Of a DNA stretch of 15,439 nt, positions 1 to 6,994 are shown piece by piece. Below the pieces are notes generated by a model. The model saw only the letters and a program-made list of their open reading frames with translations. It did no database searches and was not told the DNA's origin. The translations under genes and the position numbers were made by a program. Numbering within the stretch: position 1 is the first letter of the stretch; each line of letters begins with the position of its first letter. This stretch comes from Chromera velia (lineage: Eukaryota > Sar > Chromeraceae), in NCBI GenBank assembly GCA_018398765.1, contig JAHBMJ010005852.1, positions 15,380-30,818 on the forward strand, read 5' to 3'.

Positions 1-113
1 TTGGACGTCGTCTGCTTGGTTGATCTCTTTTTGTTCTTTTTTGTCTCATCGAATGACTGTTCTCTTCTTGTCAGACGGGAATGTGTTTTCTGACCCTGTG
101 AATATTTGTGCAG
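1..113 (+). other. Partial POC1 intron ending in a 3' splice site
   Basis: This stretch shows no convincing WD40 coding. It ends in a T-rich run and 'tttgtgcag' directly before the first recognisable POC1 exon. A second possible acceptor ('cttgtcag', ending at 74) could define a small 75-113 exon, but two of its frames carry stops and the third does not look like a WD40 repeat. Read here as the tail of an intron whose start is outside the window. Confidence 0.55.
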
Positions 114-173
114 GTATTTGAATTAAGAAGCAGAGAAATAATTCAGAAGTACATCGCGCATAAGGCACCTGTG
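114..173 (+). CDS. POC1: POC1 exon: end of one WD40 repeat and start of the next
   Basis: Twenty codons in phase 0 read '[20 protein letters not shown]'. The animal POC1 counterpart is of the form 'VWDIRSHKLLQHYQVHSAAV', so the Asp-Leu-Arg-like turn and the following His align. The exon is flanked by a 'gtgcag' acceptor and a weak donor 'gtcggt' at 174. The next exon continues in phase, and the joined WD40 repeat has the same spacing as human POC1 from this Val to the Asp of the following 'SLDGT' (21 residues). It is too short to be noticed as an ORF on its own. Confidence 0.72.
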
Positions 174-481
174 GTCGGTCGGTAGGGGGGAAGGGGGAGG
201 GGGGACGCAAAGATTCTTCACAAACGTTTGGATGTAGAGAGAAAGCGCCTGCCTCCCTGATTGCTTCTCTGTTACCTGTATTTTTTATTCTGCTGAACAC
301 GTCTGCCGTGCGCTCTGCGTCGGCGGGGTTTCCCTCACCTTTCTTCTTCTTCTTCTTCTTCTTCTTCTTCTTCTTCTTCTTCTTCTTCTTCACTGCATTT
401 ATTTCCGCTTCCTGAAGCTCCTCGCTCTCCGTCTTAATCAGCCGTGGTTTCTCTCTCTCTCTCCCTCCCTGCCTCCGACTC

Positions 482-554
<73 letters not shown>

Positions 555-720
555 ATCACGTCTGCGTATGCTCAGTTTCCTTTTCCGCTTGCAGACTTTG
601 TTTGTTTTGTCCTCCTAAATTTGTTGTGCAGACACACGTCGCCCCTGTGCCGTTTGCGCCCCTCGTGCTGTCTTCCAGTCTTGATGGCACTGTGAAGGTG
701 TGTGTGTGTGTGTGTGTGTC

Positions 721-763
<43 letters not shown>

Positions 764-876
764 AAATGGCCTTGTTGATCATTCCATGCCTGTATCTGCA
801 CACAGTCGCTGTAAGGAACGAAACGGAGAGGAGGGGGGGAAGGGGAAATCCTTGCTGGCGGTCCCCGCCCACGCTA

Positions 877-912
<36 letters not shown>

Positions 913-921
913 CTCTCTGTG

Positions 922-954
<33 letters not shown>

Positions 955-3900
955 GCATACAGCCGTGCGAGCTGAGAAGGGGTCCGCCGGAGGAGGTGCA
1001 GTGAATGACTCATCCCTTCTAATCATTTTTGTTTGCAGATGTGGGACCTGAGAATGGGCCGGCAGCTCTACGCGCTCCAGGGACACTCAGGGCCCGTAAT
1101 GGCGTGCGCCTTCGGACCGACGGGAGAGCTCTTCGCATCTGGTCAGAGAGAGAAGTCACTGTCACTGCATGTTTGGCGTACATGGATGGGTGGGCAGTGC
1201 ATTCAGGCTGCATGAAAGTGTTGGTGTGGTATATTTCACTTCCTTCTCTCACTTCTTTGATCGCGGAAGTTTTGACTCTCTCTCTCTCTGTGTGTGTGTG
1301 TGTGAGAGAGAGAGAGAGCATTTCTTTGTGTGTGCACTTCCGTTTTCAGGAGGGGAAGATCACGCCGTACTTCTCTGGAATTCTAATCTGGATGCCGCAA
1401 CCGGTCTGTCTCTCTCTGTCTGTCTGTCTGTCTGTCTGTCTGTGTCTGTCTGTGTCTGTCTGTGTCTGTCTGTGTCTGTCTGTGTCTGTCTGTGTCTGTG
1501 TCTGTCTGTCTGTGTCTGTCTGTGTCTGTCTGTGTCTGTCTGTGTCTGTCTGTGTCTGTCTGTGTCTGTCTGTGTCTGTCTGTGTCTGTCTGTGTCTGTC
1601 TGTGTTTGTCTGTGTCTGTCTGTGTCTGTCTGTGTCTGTCTGGGTCTGTCTGTGTCTGTCTGTAAAACAGGCAGCAAGTGGATCCTGAGCAGCAAAACAC
1701 GCAGCTCGGTGGAAGGGAGGGTCAGTGGCATATGCAGCAGCTCTGCATGTTGGAAACCCGACAAGAGAAGAGAAGAAAGAGGCAATCAGTCAATTGTGCA
1801 CGGGTGCATGCATGCACGGGGCCTGTCAGCCAATCAGAGGAAGTCTCCCTCCATCCCTCCTTCCTTTTTTCAAAATACAGCCCCACAGGTCCATGCAATC
1901 AGGTGGATTTCTTTGACCAATTTTTCAGACGTGAGTTACGCAACGAAACGCTAGGACGATTTTTATGCGTCCGTGTCTGTGGGAATTGATGTAGGTTTTC
2001 AAAGTCATTGCTGCACATGCCTAGTGTCCGCCTGTCTCTATCGCTTCATTCTGCTGTCACTGTCCCTGTTCGGTCCTGCAGCAGGTGGAGGGTCGAACCG
2101 CCAGCCTCTTCTGTGTAAACCTCTCTCAGGCCGTCTCTCTCAACAGGTGCTTGGGGGGACCCCTCCTCCTGTGAGTGCAGTGCCTGTGGCAGTTTTCAGG
2201 TCCGTCTCCTTTCTTTTTTTGCCGTCTCCATAAGCTCGGCGTGGGCCCTTCTTGCTTGTCAAGCTGTGGGACTCCTTAATGCACTCTTGCCCTTCTTCTT
2301 CTTCTTCTTCTTCTCAGCCTGACTGGTTCACAGCACTATCCGCTCCTTAGTCGAGCTTCTCTTCTTCTACCACCCCTCCATGCATCCCTTTTCTTGAAGG
2401 AACACTTCTCTTCCCTTAATTACGACTGACTGCAGTCCCCCCCCAAGAAGTGCGGCCCCGACCCCGTCTCCTGCCCTCAACCGCCCCCCCGCAATGTCAC
2501 CCGGACACCTCAATCCCCCCCTCTCGCTCTCCCCCCCCCTAGTCAGGTCCCGTCTCAGCCCCGGAATGCAGTTCCCTCGACCCTCCGCATACACCCCAAC
2601 ACGCTCAAAGAGTCCCATGGGGGCTGCCATCACCATCTCAGGGGAGGATCACCAATCGAAGCCGAAACCGCCGTCTCCCCTCTCAGAGCGACCCCCATGG
2701 AGAATGAAACGACCTGAGGATTCCCTCATAGCCCGTTCACCCTCTCCCTCCCCCTCGGCTGCAGCAGCCAACCCTCGATCTCGTTCCCGTTCCCCCACTC
2801 CTCACAAACACTCCCACAGCCACCGACTTCGACCTCTACACGCACCGCACCCACGTAAAATTGTTCTTCACGCAAACGACACAAAACCTGTCTCAGCCAA
2901 ACCAAAACAAAGCATTCGTCCAGTGCCCACAGTCCTGGGCCGGCGTCTCTTCGGACACCCGGGGATCTCTGGAGTGCCCCACACTAGGGGTGCCATGACC
3001 CTCTCAGAGGGACACCTAGTGAAGGAACTAGAGCAGAAGGGGGGCATACAGAGACTACATCCTACCCCCCCGAGAACCCGTGGGGGCCAGTCGGCCTCTC
3101 CAGAGAGAGAAAGAGCTGTTGGTGCTCTTCGCTCCCCTGGTGGAGGGTTTCGCGTTCTGCCTGAGGATTCGTCCCTTGTGATCGTCTCTCCCCGGCCGTC
3201 TCCGAGACCCCTTTCCCTTGGGGGTGCAGCAGGGAGAGGGAGGGGGGCGGTCTCTTCAAGTGGTGCAGCTGCGGGTGGGGGTGGGGGTGGGGGGGGCTTC
3301 CGGGGTCTCTTGCAACCTCCAGGGACATCATCGGTCTCTCCCGGCAGACAGCCACAAACTGCAAAACCCCCTCTCCTTCTTTCCTCAGCAGCAGCGGCAG
3401 GAGGAGGAGAAGAGGTCCCGAAGTTTCCGTCTCTCTCTGCTTCTGTTTCTGCCAACGAGCGATCTCTGTATGTTCCAAATCTGGCAGAGACTTTGAGTGT
3501 GCCGATGGAACAAATAGTTTCCCGTCTCGACTCCTTTACCGTCTCTCTCCAGCGCCTTCAGGCCAGAGTTGCAACACAGTCAGAGGCACTCAAAACACTC
3601 GCAGCGCAGGTACAGCAAGTACAGGCAACGCAACTGCTCAGACATGCACAGACCGAGGTAAGAGACCCAAAACCCCCCTCCACAGTGCAGCAGGCGTTTG
3701 CGTCCTTCACTGCTGCCCCTACCGTCACAGTACCACTCATGTCCCCTGCAGCTCCCCATCTGGAATCTTCTCTAGGAGGAAACGGAGGGCCGCCTGCCGG
3801 GGGCGTCTCGGAGAGGGCCCAACAGCGTGCGCCGACCTTCACCCTGTTGGGAGACCACCACTCTCTTTTCTCTACTCAAGAGCTGCGGAGTCCCGGCCCT

Positions 3901-4456
3901 CCCCTCTCTTCCCCCCCCCACCCCATACACCCCCCCACACCCCCACCAAACCCCTCAAACATCCCCCCGCAACTCGCAACTCCAGAGGAGGACCCCAAGA
4001 GCCCATTGGGCACGCAGACAGACAAGAAAGACTCCAAAAGAAGTTCAGCAGGGCAGTTGGAGACCATGCTGCACGCAGGGGGACGGGTCGATGCAGCTGG
4101 AAAAGTGGACTCAGCAGCAGCTCTGAAACCAAAATCCAAGGCCAAGCCCCCCTCCCCAAAGCATTCCCCGTATTCATTTGGACGCGATCCCGTGGGCTCT
4201 CAGGCTCAAGTGCCGTCTCTTCAGTCCGACAGTGCCGTTGGGGCAAAGGGAGAAGGGGTTGCTCCTGCTAGCAAGGGGGGCGGTCTCCGGCTGCAACAGA
4301 AGAAGAGTGAGCTTGCAAGTGTGTATGCCTCCCTCAGACAACGTGTGGAGGCTCTCGCTTCCAGTGCCTCTGCGTCTGTTGCAGATCCGCGCGCTGAGGA
4401 ACGAAAAGGAAAACCCCGTGGGGGGCGTTGAGGTTGATCAAGCTGGGTATAGTTAG
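114..4456 (+). CDS. POC1: POC1-like centriolar WD40 protein, 3' part of a multi-exon gene
   Basis: POC1 is a conserved centriole and basal-body protein: a seven-blade WD40 propeller followed by a C-terminal coiled coil (family knowledge). Only the 3' part is in this window. Exons 114-173, 632-697, 1039-1141 and 1350-1403 join without breaking phase and read through the last WD40 repeats. From memory of animal POC1, blocks such as '[14 protein letters not shown]', 'GELFASGGED' and 'LLWNSNLD' correspond closely to POC1 repeat 7 and the segment just after it. After an unresolved linker, a big exon from about 2436 supplies a Ser/Pro-rich region and a coiled coil ('[15 protein letters not shown]') that resembles the POC1 C-terminal motif 'LEHIVGQLDVLTQTV'. 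The 5' end, with about five WD40 repeats, lies left of the window. The end is either 4431 (unspliced) or 4456 (spliced 3657/4385). Family assignment is firm; linker exons and 3' end are uncertain. Confidence 0.82.
341..391 (+). repeat. (TTC)n microsatellite
   Basis: An uninterrupted trinucleotide run of about 17 units within the first complete POC1 intron. It reads as poly-Lys on the other strand, which explains a spurious Lys-only ORF start there. Confidence 0.95.
481..552 (+). repeat. Compound (CTGT)n(CT)n(GT)n microsatellite
   Basis: The tract passes from CTGT units into a CT run and then directly into a GT run ending at 552, all inside the same intron. Confidence 0.95.
632..697 (+). CDS. 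POC1: POC1 exon: core of WD40 repeat 6
   Basis: Twenty-two codons in phase 0. The end reads '[10 protein letters not shown]', the classic WD40 segment before the final Trp-Asp, and the next exon begins 'MWDLR', completing 'DGTVK-MWD'. The acceptor is 'gttgtgcag' at 623-631. The donor is 'aag|gtgtgt' at 697/698, where the intron begins inside a GT microsatellite. Spacing matches the POC1 repeat that precedes the 'FASGG' repeat. Confidence 0.78.
698..759 (+). repeat. (GT)n followed by (GA)n microsatellites at a 5' splice site
   Basis: Eleven GT units start exactly at the exon border and are followed after a few bases by about 18 GA units. Confidence 0.95.
880..950 (+). repeat. (CT)n microsatellite with GTG interruptions
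   Basis: CT-rich block interrupted twice by 'gtgctct'. It lies upstream of the acceptor at 1038 but too far away to be its immediate polypyrimidine tract. Confidence 0.93.
1039..1141 (+). CDS. POC1: POC1 exon: start of WD40 repeat 7
   Basis: The exon reads '[20 protein letters not shown]' and then on to 'GELFASG'. Human POC1 has 'LLEGRLLYTLHGHQGP' and 'GEYFASGG' at the same spacing, which makes this the strongest family evidence in the window. The acceptor is 'gtttgcag'. The donor is 'g|gtcaga' at 1141/1142, leaving phase 1, and the next exon completes a Gly codon. Confidence 0.87.
1142..1349 (+). other. POC1 intron with CT/GT/GA tract
   Basis: This 208-base intron carries a compound (CT)(GT)(GA) tract at about 1276-1318 and ends with 'ttccgttttcag'. 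Translation straight through gives no WD40 sense, whereas removing it restores '[13 protein letters not shown]'. Confidence 0.8.
1350..1403 (+). CDS. POC1: POC1 exon: end of WD40 repeat 7
   Basis: Entered in phase 1, the exon reads '[17 protein letters not shown]'. POC1 proteins end their propeller with 'GGSDEQVMVWKSNFD', so the Asp, Val, Trp, Ser-Asn and final Asp correspond. The donor 'ccg|gtctgt' at 1403/1404 sits at the start of a CTGT repeat. Confidence 0.85.
1404..1670 (+). other. POC1 intron made almost entirely of minisatellite
   Basis: From its donor 'gtctgt' to ten bases before its acceptor the intron is tandem repeat. The only non-repeat sequence is 'tgtaaaacag' at the 3' end. Retained in the mRNA it would insert a long Cys/Leu/Ser/Val-only stretch into the protein. 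Confidence 0.7.
1441..1660 (+). repeat. 10-bp minisatellite, about 22 units of TGTGTCTGTC
   Basis: The unit TGTGTCTGTC repeats almost perfectly, with one phase slip at 1491-1510 and point variants near 1606 and 1643. It is preceded by (CTGT)n at about 1405-1440. It reads as open in all plus frames and in minus frames, which creates several false ORFs. Confidence 0.96.
1671..1720 (+). CDS. Candidate POC1 linker exon
   Basis: After 'aaaacag' the sequence continues in phase from the previous exon for about 17 codons to a donor-like 'agg|gtcagt' at 1720/1721. The protein is Ser/Lys-rich and has no conserved match, as expected for the variable POC1 linker. A second acceptor a few bases further in ('gcag' at 1674) gives an early stop, while one at 1678 gives another open frame. 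The true exon borders are therefore unsettled. Confidence 0.35.
1721..2435 (+). other. Unresolved linker region of the POC1 gene
   Basis: Several acceptor-like sites (ending at 1928, 2083, 2148, 2200 and 2317) and short open segments are present, but no join is supported by a conserved motif. It may hold one or more small linker exons or a single intron. The (CTT)n run at 2293-2314 followed by 'ctcag' is a typical acceptor shape, but its frame closes quickly. Confidence 0.45.
2436..3657 (+). CDS. POC1: POC1 exon: Ser/Pro-rich linker plus C-terminal coiled coil
   Basis: The frame is open from 2398. A branch-point-like 'ctgac' and 'tgcag' end at 2435, suggesting the exon starts there. An internal ATG at 2494 is the first Met but need not be used. 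Residues after it are rich in Ser, Pro and Arg, with a Gly run coded near 3275-3300 and no domain. The segment '[18 protein letters not shown]' leads into '[18 protein letters not shown]' and '[14 protein letters not shown]', a regular heptad pattern like the POC1 C-terminal coiled coil. The end at 3657 is a strong donor (GAG|GTAAGA), entered in phase 0; if it is not used, the frame continues to 4431. Confidence 0.68.
3658..4384 (+). other. Possible in-frame intron, or Pro-rich C-terminal extension of POC1
   Basis: Bounded by consensus GTAAGA at 3658 and 'gtctgttgcag' ending at 4384. The whole stretch is open in the upstream frame and would encode about 240 further residues: Pro/Ser/His-rich, then a Gln/Lys/Glu segment ('[20 protein letters not shown]') that could be helical. 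Both readings are possible. Splicing places two heptad-rich segments side by side, which favours the intron, but the helical segment at the end favours coding. Confidence 0.45.
4385..4456 (+). CDS. Candidate final POC1 exon
   Basis: If the preceding 727 bases are spliced out, the frame reads '[14 protein letters not shown]' after 'LLRHAQTE', extending the coiled coil naturally, and stops at TAG 4454-4456. That stop codon is formed by the TTAG microsatellite. The same bases read in the unspliced frame end earlier, at TGA 4429-4431. Confidence 0.42.
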   Translation: MRALRNEKENPVGGVEVDQAGYS

Positions 4457-4476
4457 TTAGTTAGTTAGTTAGTTAG
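4451..4476 (+). repeat. (TTAG)n microsatellite
   Basis: About six tandem TTAG units immediately at the 3' end of the POC1 coding region. Not a known telomere unit of algae (TTTAGGG) and internal to the window. Confidence 0.93.
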
Positions 4477-4940
4477 AGGATGCCTAACCCCAGTTGGAGC
4501 GCTATATGAGGAATCGTAAATGAGGTCGATCCTTAAGGCATCAATCCCGCACCAACATAGTTGAAGATACGGATCAAATCCTTTGCAGATGGATCAGACT
4601 GTCTCTCTGTCTTATACATAAAGAACTGCGCTTGGAAAAACATTTTAGCTGGAAAAAACACATAAAAAAAATGGATTTGCAGTCGGTACCTGGCAGTGGA
4701 CCATATGCAGAGAATTTATGAGAGAAGCCTAGTCTGTTACCTAGAGGAAAACCAAGAACATTAATTTTAATTTAATATCAAGCTCAAGCTGTTAGCATAT
4801 AGCATTGATATGCATTGATGTTCTAGGTTTTGCCTGCGGTTCACTGCCGGAAGTCGGCTTACACCGTTTACAAGCCAAGCTGAAAATTTATTTTAGAGTT
4901 TATTAAGTTTATTAAAAATTAAACTGCCATTAGTAGGCCC

Positions 4941-4976
4941 GTCACTGCTAGTGTCACTGCCTAGGTCACTGCCATT
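4941..4976 (+). repeat. Three 12-bp tandem units (GTCACTGC core)
   Basis: The octamer GTCACTGC occurs at 4941, 4953 and 4965, exactly 12 bases apart, with variable four-base spacers. No function is known to me. Confidence 0.85.
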
Positions 4977-5149
4977 CTGACCCATTCAATCCACGTTGAC
5001 TGAGCAAACAATCTAATTCATTTGGCACTTCAATTAATCAATTAATGAATTTACTAGTGAATTTAAAACTAAATTTAAAAGAACTTGAATATATATAGGT
5101 ATTAAGTACCGAATTAAATAGAAAAATTATAATGTTTAAAACTAGGTTT

Positions 5150-5154
5150 AAAAG
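5150..5154. repeat. Possible target-site duplication (left)
   Basis: AAAAG lies directly left of the 5' LTR, and AAAAG also occurs at 10756-10760, one base beyond the 3' LTR. Low sequence complexity and the one-base offset make this tentative. Confidence 0.3.
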
Positions 5155-5560
5155 AGTTAGGATCTAGATAGGCCGTGAGGCGCCACCATGGTGCAGTATA
5201 GTTGGTGCAATTAAAGCGCGCCGCTGCATTCTACCGCCGCGTGGCCAGCGTTGCATACATGTGTTGCATGGCGTTGCACCGCGATGTTGATCGTTGTTGT
5301 TCCAAGCAGTAGTGACTACATGTGTTGTTGTCTCTCACTACAAGCAGTCATACAGTCATGCAAACAATGTTGCAGGCCTTACTAAACGTGTCGTATCCAG
5401 CCAGTACCGCCGTAGATACGTGAAGTCTTACTGAATGTGGGATTTGATTTCGCATCCACATCCACTCACGATATTTGATTTCCAGATCTAGCTCCACTTC
5501 TGTGAACGTTCGCTAGCTTCCGGACAGACAAACTTCTTCTCCAAGTGTATGAGCTTCAAG
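5155..5560 (+). repeat. 5' LTR of the copia element
   Basis: It matches 10347-10754 along its whole length with about 22 substitutions and two small indels by eye. It begins near 'agttaggatctaga' and ends near 'gagcttcaag'. The LTR should contain the promoter and polyadenylation signals, but no clear TATA box or AATAAA was seen. The gag-like ATG at 5549 lies inside it. Confidence 0.93.
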
Positions 5561-6207
5561 TGCGGGGATAGTCGACCTTCCATCTCTATCGAGAATGTTC
5601 GCCAGATGCCTGTGTCAGTTGATCACTCTGTTCGACCACTCGATGAGCTGACCAAATCGGTTCTTTTCGAGCATTTCCAGCAGGGTCATGCATGCGCTGT
5701 GCGTCTCCATGCTACGTGGAAAGAAAAGAATGCAACTCGTTTTCTTTCAATTCCTCTGTTAGTCATTCGTCAATGCCTTGCATGGTACGGGTATCAGTTG
5801 ACAAATTTGAAAGTAAGTAGCTGGAAGAAGAGAGTCAAACGTCCTCTTGGTTTCCTTTTTGAGTGTTGGACGGATATTTGTTTTCGGGTTCACTCCAACT
5901 TGGTTTGTTTGCTCTTCCTCACTTCTTGTTGTGTGTTCTTTACTCCGTTTCTGTTTTCTACGCCCATTCTTTTGGTTTGTATATATAAACAGATTTGTTT
6001 ATATCAATCTTTTTCACTACTGTATGTACGGTAACCCACCTCACGATTTTTGCCTTCATACATTTCAAGCCGCAGCTGACAACACAGTTCAAAAAGTATG
6101 AGATTGAGGCTCTTGGAAAGAAGACATCTGATAACAGCCGGGTAAGTGAATTTGTTCGTCAAGGTCTACCTGGTTGGTTCTGTCTCGCTCTGAAAGGGAT
6201 ATGGTAA
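5549..6207 (+). CDS. gag-like ORF of the copia element, probably interrupted by an intron
   Basis: The ATG at 5549 lies 12 bases inside the 5' LTR, and the first 88 codons (to 5812) have ordinary protein composition. At 5813 a perfect donor 'gtaagt' appears; the frame then turns into T-rich, membrane-like residues and stops at 6034. An acceptor 'tttcaag' ends at 6069, and the segment 6070-6141 ('QLTTQFKKYEIEALGKK') would follow in phase 0. It is followed by another perfect donor 'ggtaagt' (6142). Read on unspliced, this frame stops at 6207. 'LVIRQCLAWYGYQLTNLK' faintly recalls a SAP-type helix-turn-helix, but that is weak. No CCHC zinc knuckle or protease DTG/DSG motif was seen. Assignment as gag rests on position only. 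Confidence 0.5.
5813..6069 (+). other. Possible intron inside the retrotransposon gag region
   Basis: It is bounded by GTAAGT and a T-rich run ending in 'cattttcaag'-like sequence. The interior is T-rich and its translation is hydrophobic and Phe/Leu/Cys-rich, unlike the flanking segments. Phase is preserved on joining. Confidence 0.42.
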
Positions 6208-6605
6208 GCTGCGATTGTTTGGTCTCATGTCTTTCTATGCTGAATATGAAGAAAAGAGAAAAAATGAAAGCAAGCCTGTGCGTGTGTTTACTTGAGACAA
6301 GCAATGAAGTATGAATGTGGAGGCTTTACGGTCGAGCTTTTTCAAGGTATCTCCAACTGCCCTTCCCGTCTATCTTAGCTACACGTCTGTTTGTTTGTCT
6401 GTCTGTCTATCTGTCTATCTCTCCATCTGCATGTATCTGTGTCTGTACCTTTCTCGTTTCTTTTCTGCTTTCTCACTCCCTAGCTCACATTTTGTTTTTC
6501 ATTTTTTGTCTCCTTCTCCGCTACGCTTACTCTTCCGCACATGCTTCCTCCCTTTCTTCCTTGCTTTGTCGCTCTCCTCCTTTCTCTCTCTTTTGACTTT
6601 TTTGA
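6208..6605 (+). other. Non-coding-looking spacer before the CT tract
   Basis: Between the gag-like ORF and the CT tract there is pyrimidine-rich sequence with CTGT repeats near 6388-6425. A long open frame starts at 6311 and runs to the integrase, but here its residues are Ser/Leu/Phe/Cys-biased and look like translated pyrimidine tract. No protease or GAG-pre-integrase zinc finger was recognised. Confidence 0.55.
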
Positions 6606-6618
6606 TTGACTCTTTGTT

Positions 6619-6653
<35 letters not shown>

Positions 6654-6727
6654 TATACACACATTTCTTTTTCTCTATTTCTTTCTTTCTCTCTCTCTTT
6701 CTCTCTCTTTCTCTCTCTCTTTCTTTC

Positions 6728-6771
<44 letters not shown>

Positions 6772-6793
6772 CTTTTCTCTCTCTCTCTCTCTT

Positions 6794-6833
<40 letters not shown>

Positions 6834-6960
6834 CTCTCTTTCTCTTTCTCTCTTTCTTTCTCTCTTTCTTCTCTCTTTCTTTCCCTCCTTTTCTCTCCCT
6901 TTCTCTCTCTTTCCCTCTCTTTCTCTCTCTTTCCCTCTCTTTCTCCCTATTTCTCTCTTT
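6606..6960 (+). repeat. Long (CT)n/(CTTT)n polypyrimidine tract inside the retrotransposon
   Basis: About 350 bases of nearly pure C and T on the plus strand, except a short CA run at 6639-6662 and a few scattered purines. It lacks in-frame stops and so falsely joins upstream sequence to the integrase frame as a Leu-Ser repeat protein. It sits where protease and the integrase zinc-binding region should be, and it may be the polypyrimidine part of an intron or an expanded microsatellite that replaced coding DNA. Confidence 0.93.
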
Positions 6961-6994
6961 TGTGAAAGCAGTGCTTTCCTCTTCTCCTTTCACT

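Larger units (their letters stand above)
174..631 (+). other. POC1 intron rich in microsatellites
   Basis: This 458-base intron lies between two in-phase POC1 exons (donor 'gtcggt', acceptor 'tgttgtgcag'). It holds a (TTC)n run of about 17 units at 341-391, a CT run at 450-463 and a compound CTGT/CT/GT block at about 481-552. No coding similarity was seen inside; frames that stay open do so because of the repeats. Confidence 0.65.
698..1038 (+). other. POC1 intron beginning within a GT repeat
   Basis: The intron opens with a (GT)n run (698-719), then a (GA)n run (724-759), then a long CT-rich block (880-950). It ends with 'ttttgtttgcag' before the next WD40 exon. The middle (760-880) is unique but has no recognisable coding. 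Confidence 0.7.
4477..5154. other. AT-rich gene-free stretch left of the retrotransposon
   Basis: No coding signal was seen. The first 100 bases probably include the POC1 3' UTR. From about 4760 the sequence becomes strongly AT-rich with many 'aattaa' and 'atttaaa' motifs, similar in texture to the DNA right of the retrotransposon (10755-11020). The two sides may be one AT-rich block split by the insertion. Confidence 0.6.

Noticed and set aside
1441-1660. Regular 10-bp periodicity considered as a CRISPR-like array
   Set aside because: There are no unique spacers; it is a plain tandem repeat in a eukaryotic intron.
1360-1785. Minus-strand ORFs rich in Thr-Asp-Arg-Gln repeats
   Set aside because: They are the complement of the 10-bp minisatellite and carry no domain.
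1029-1954. Long plus-strand ORFs across the POC1 introns with Cys/Leu/Ser/Val repeats
   Set aside because: They run through minisatellite DNA that lacks stops. Only the spliced WD40 exons make protein sense.
2868-3478. Minus-strand ORFs opposite the large POC1 exon
   Set aside because: Pro/Arg-rich shadows of the GC-rich coding strand. The plus strand has the coiled coil and family match.
4451-4476. TTAG repeat as a telomere remnant
   Set aside because: The unit is not a known algal or alveolate telomere repeat, and six copies fit an ordinary microsatellite.
5561-5580. Primer-binding site for a tRNA next to the 5' LTR
   Set aside because: No TGG start and no match to a tRNA 3' end that I recognise.
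6311-6994. A 220-residue Leu/Ser-rich membrane-like domain fused to the integrase
   Set aside because: It is the translation of the CT tract, open only because CT repeats contain no stops.
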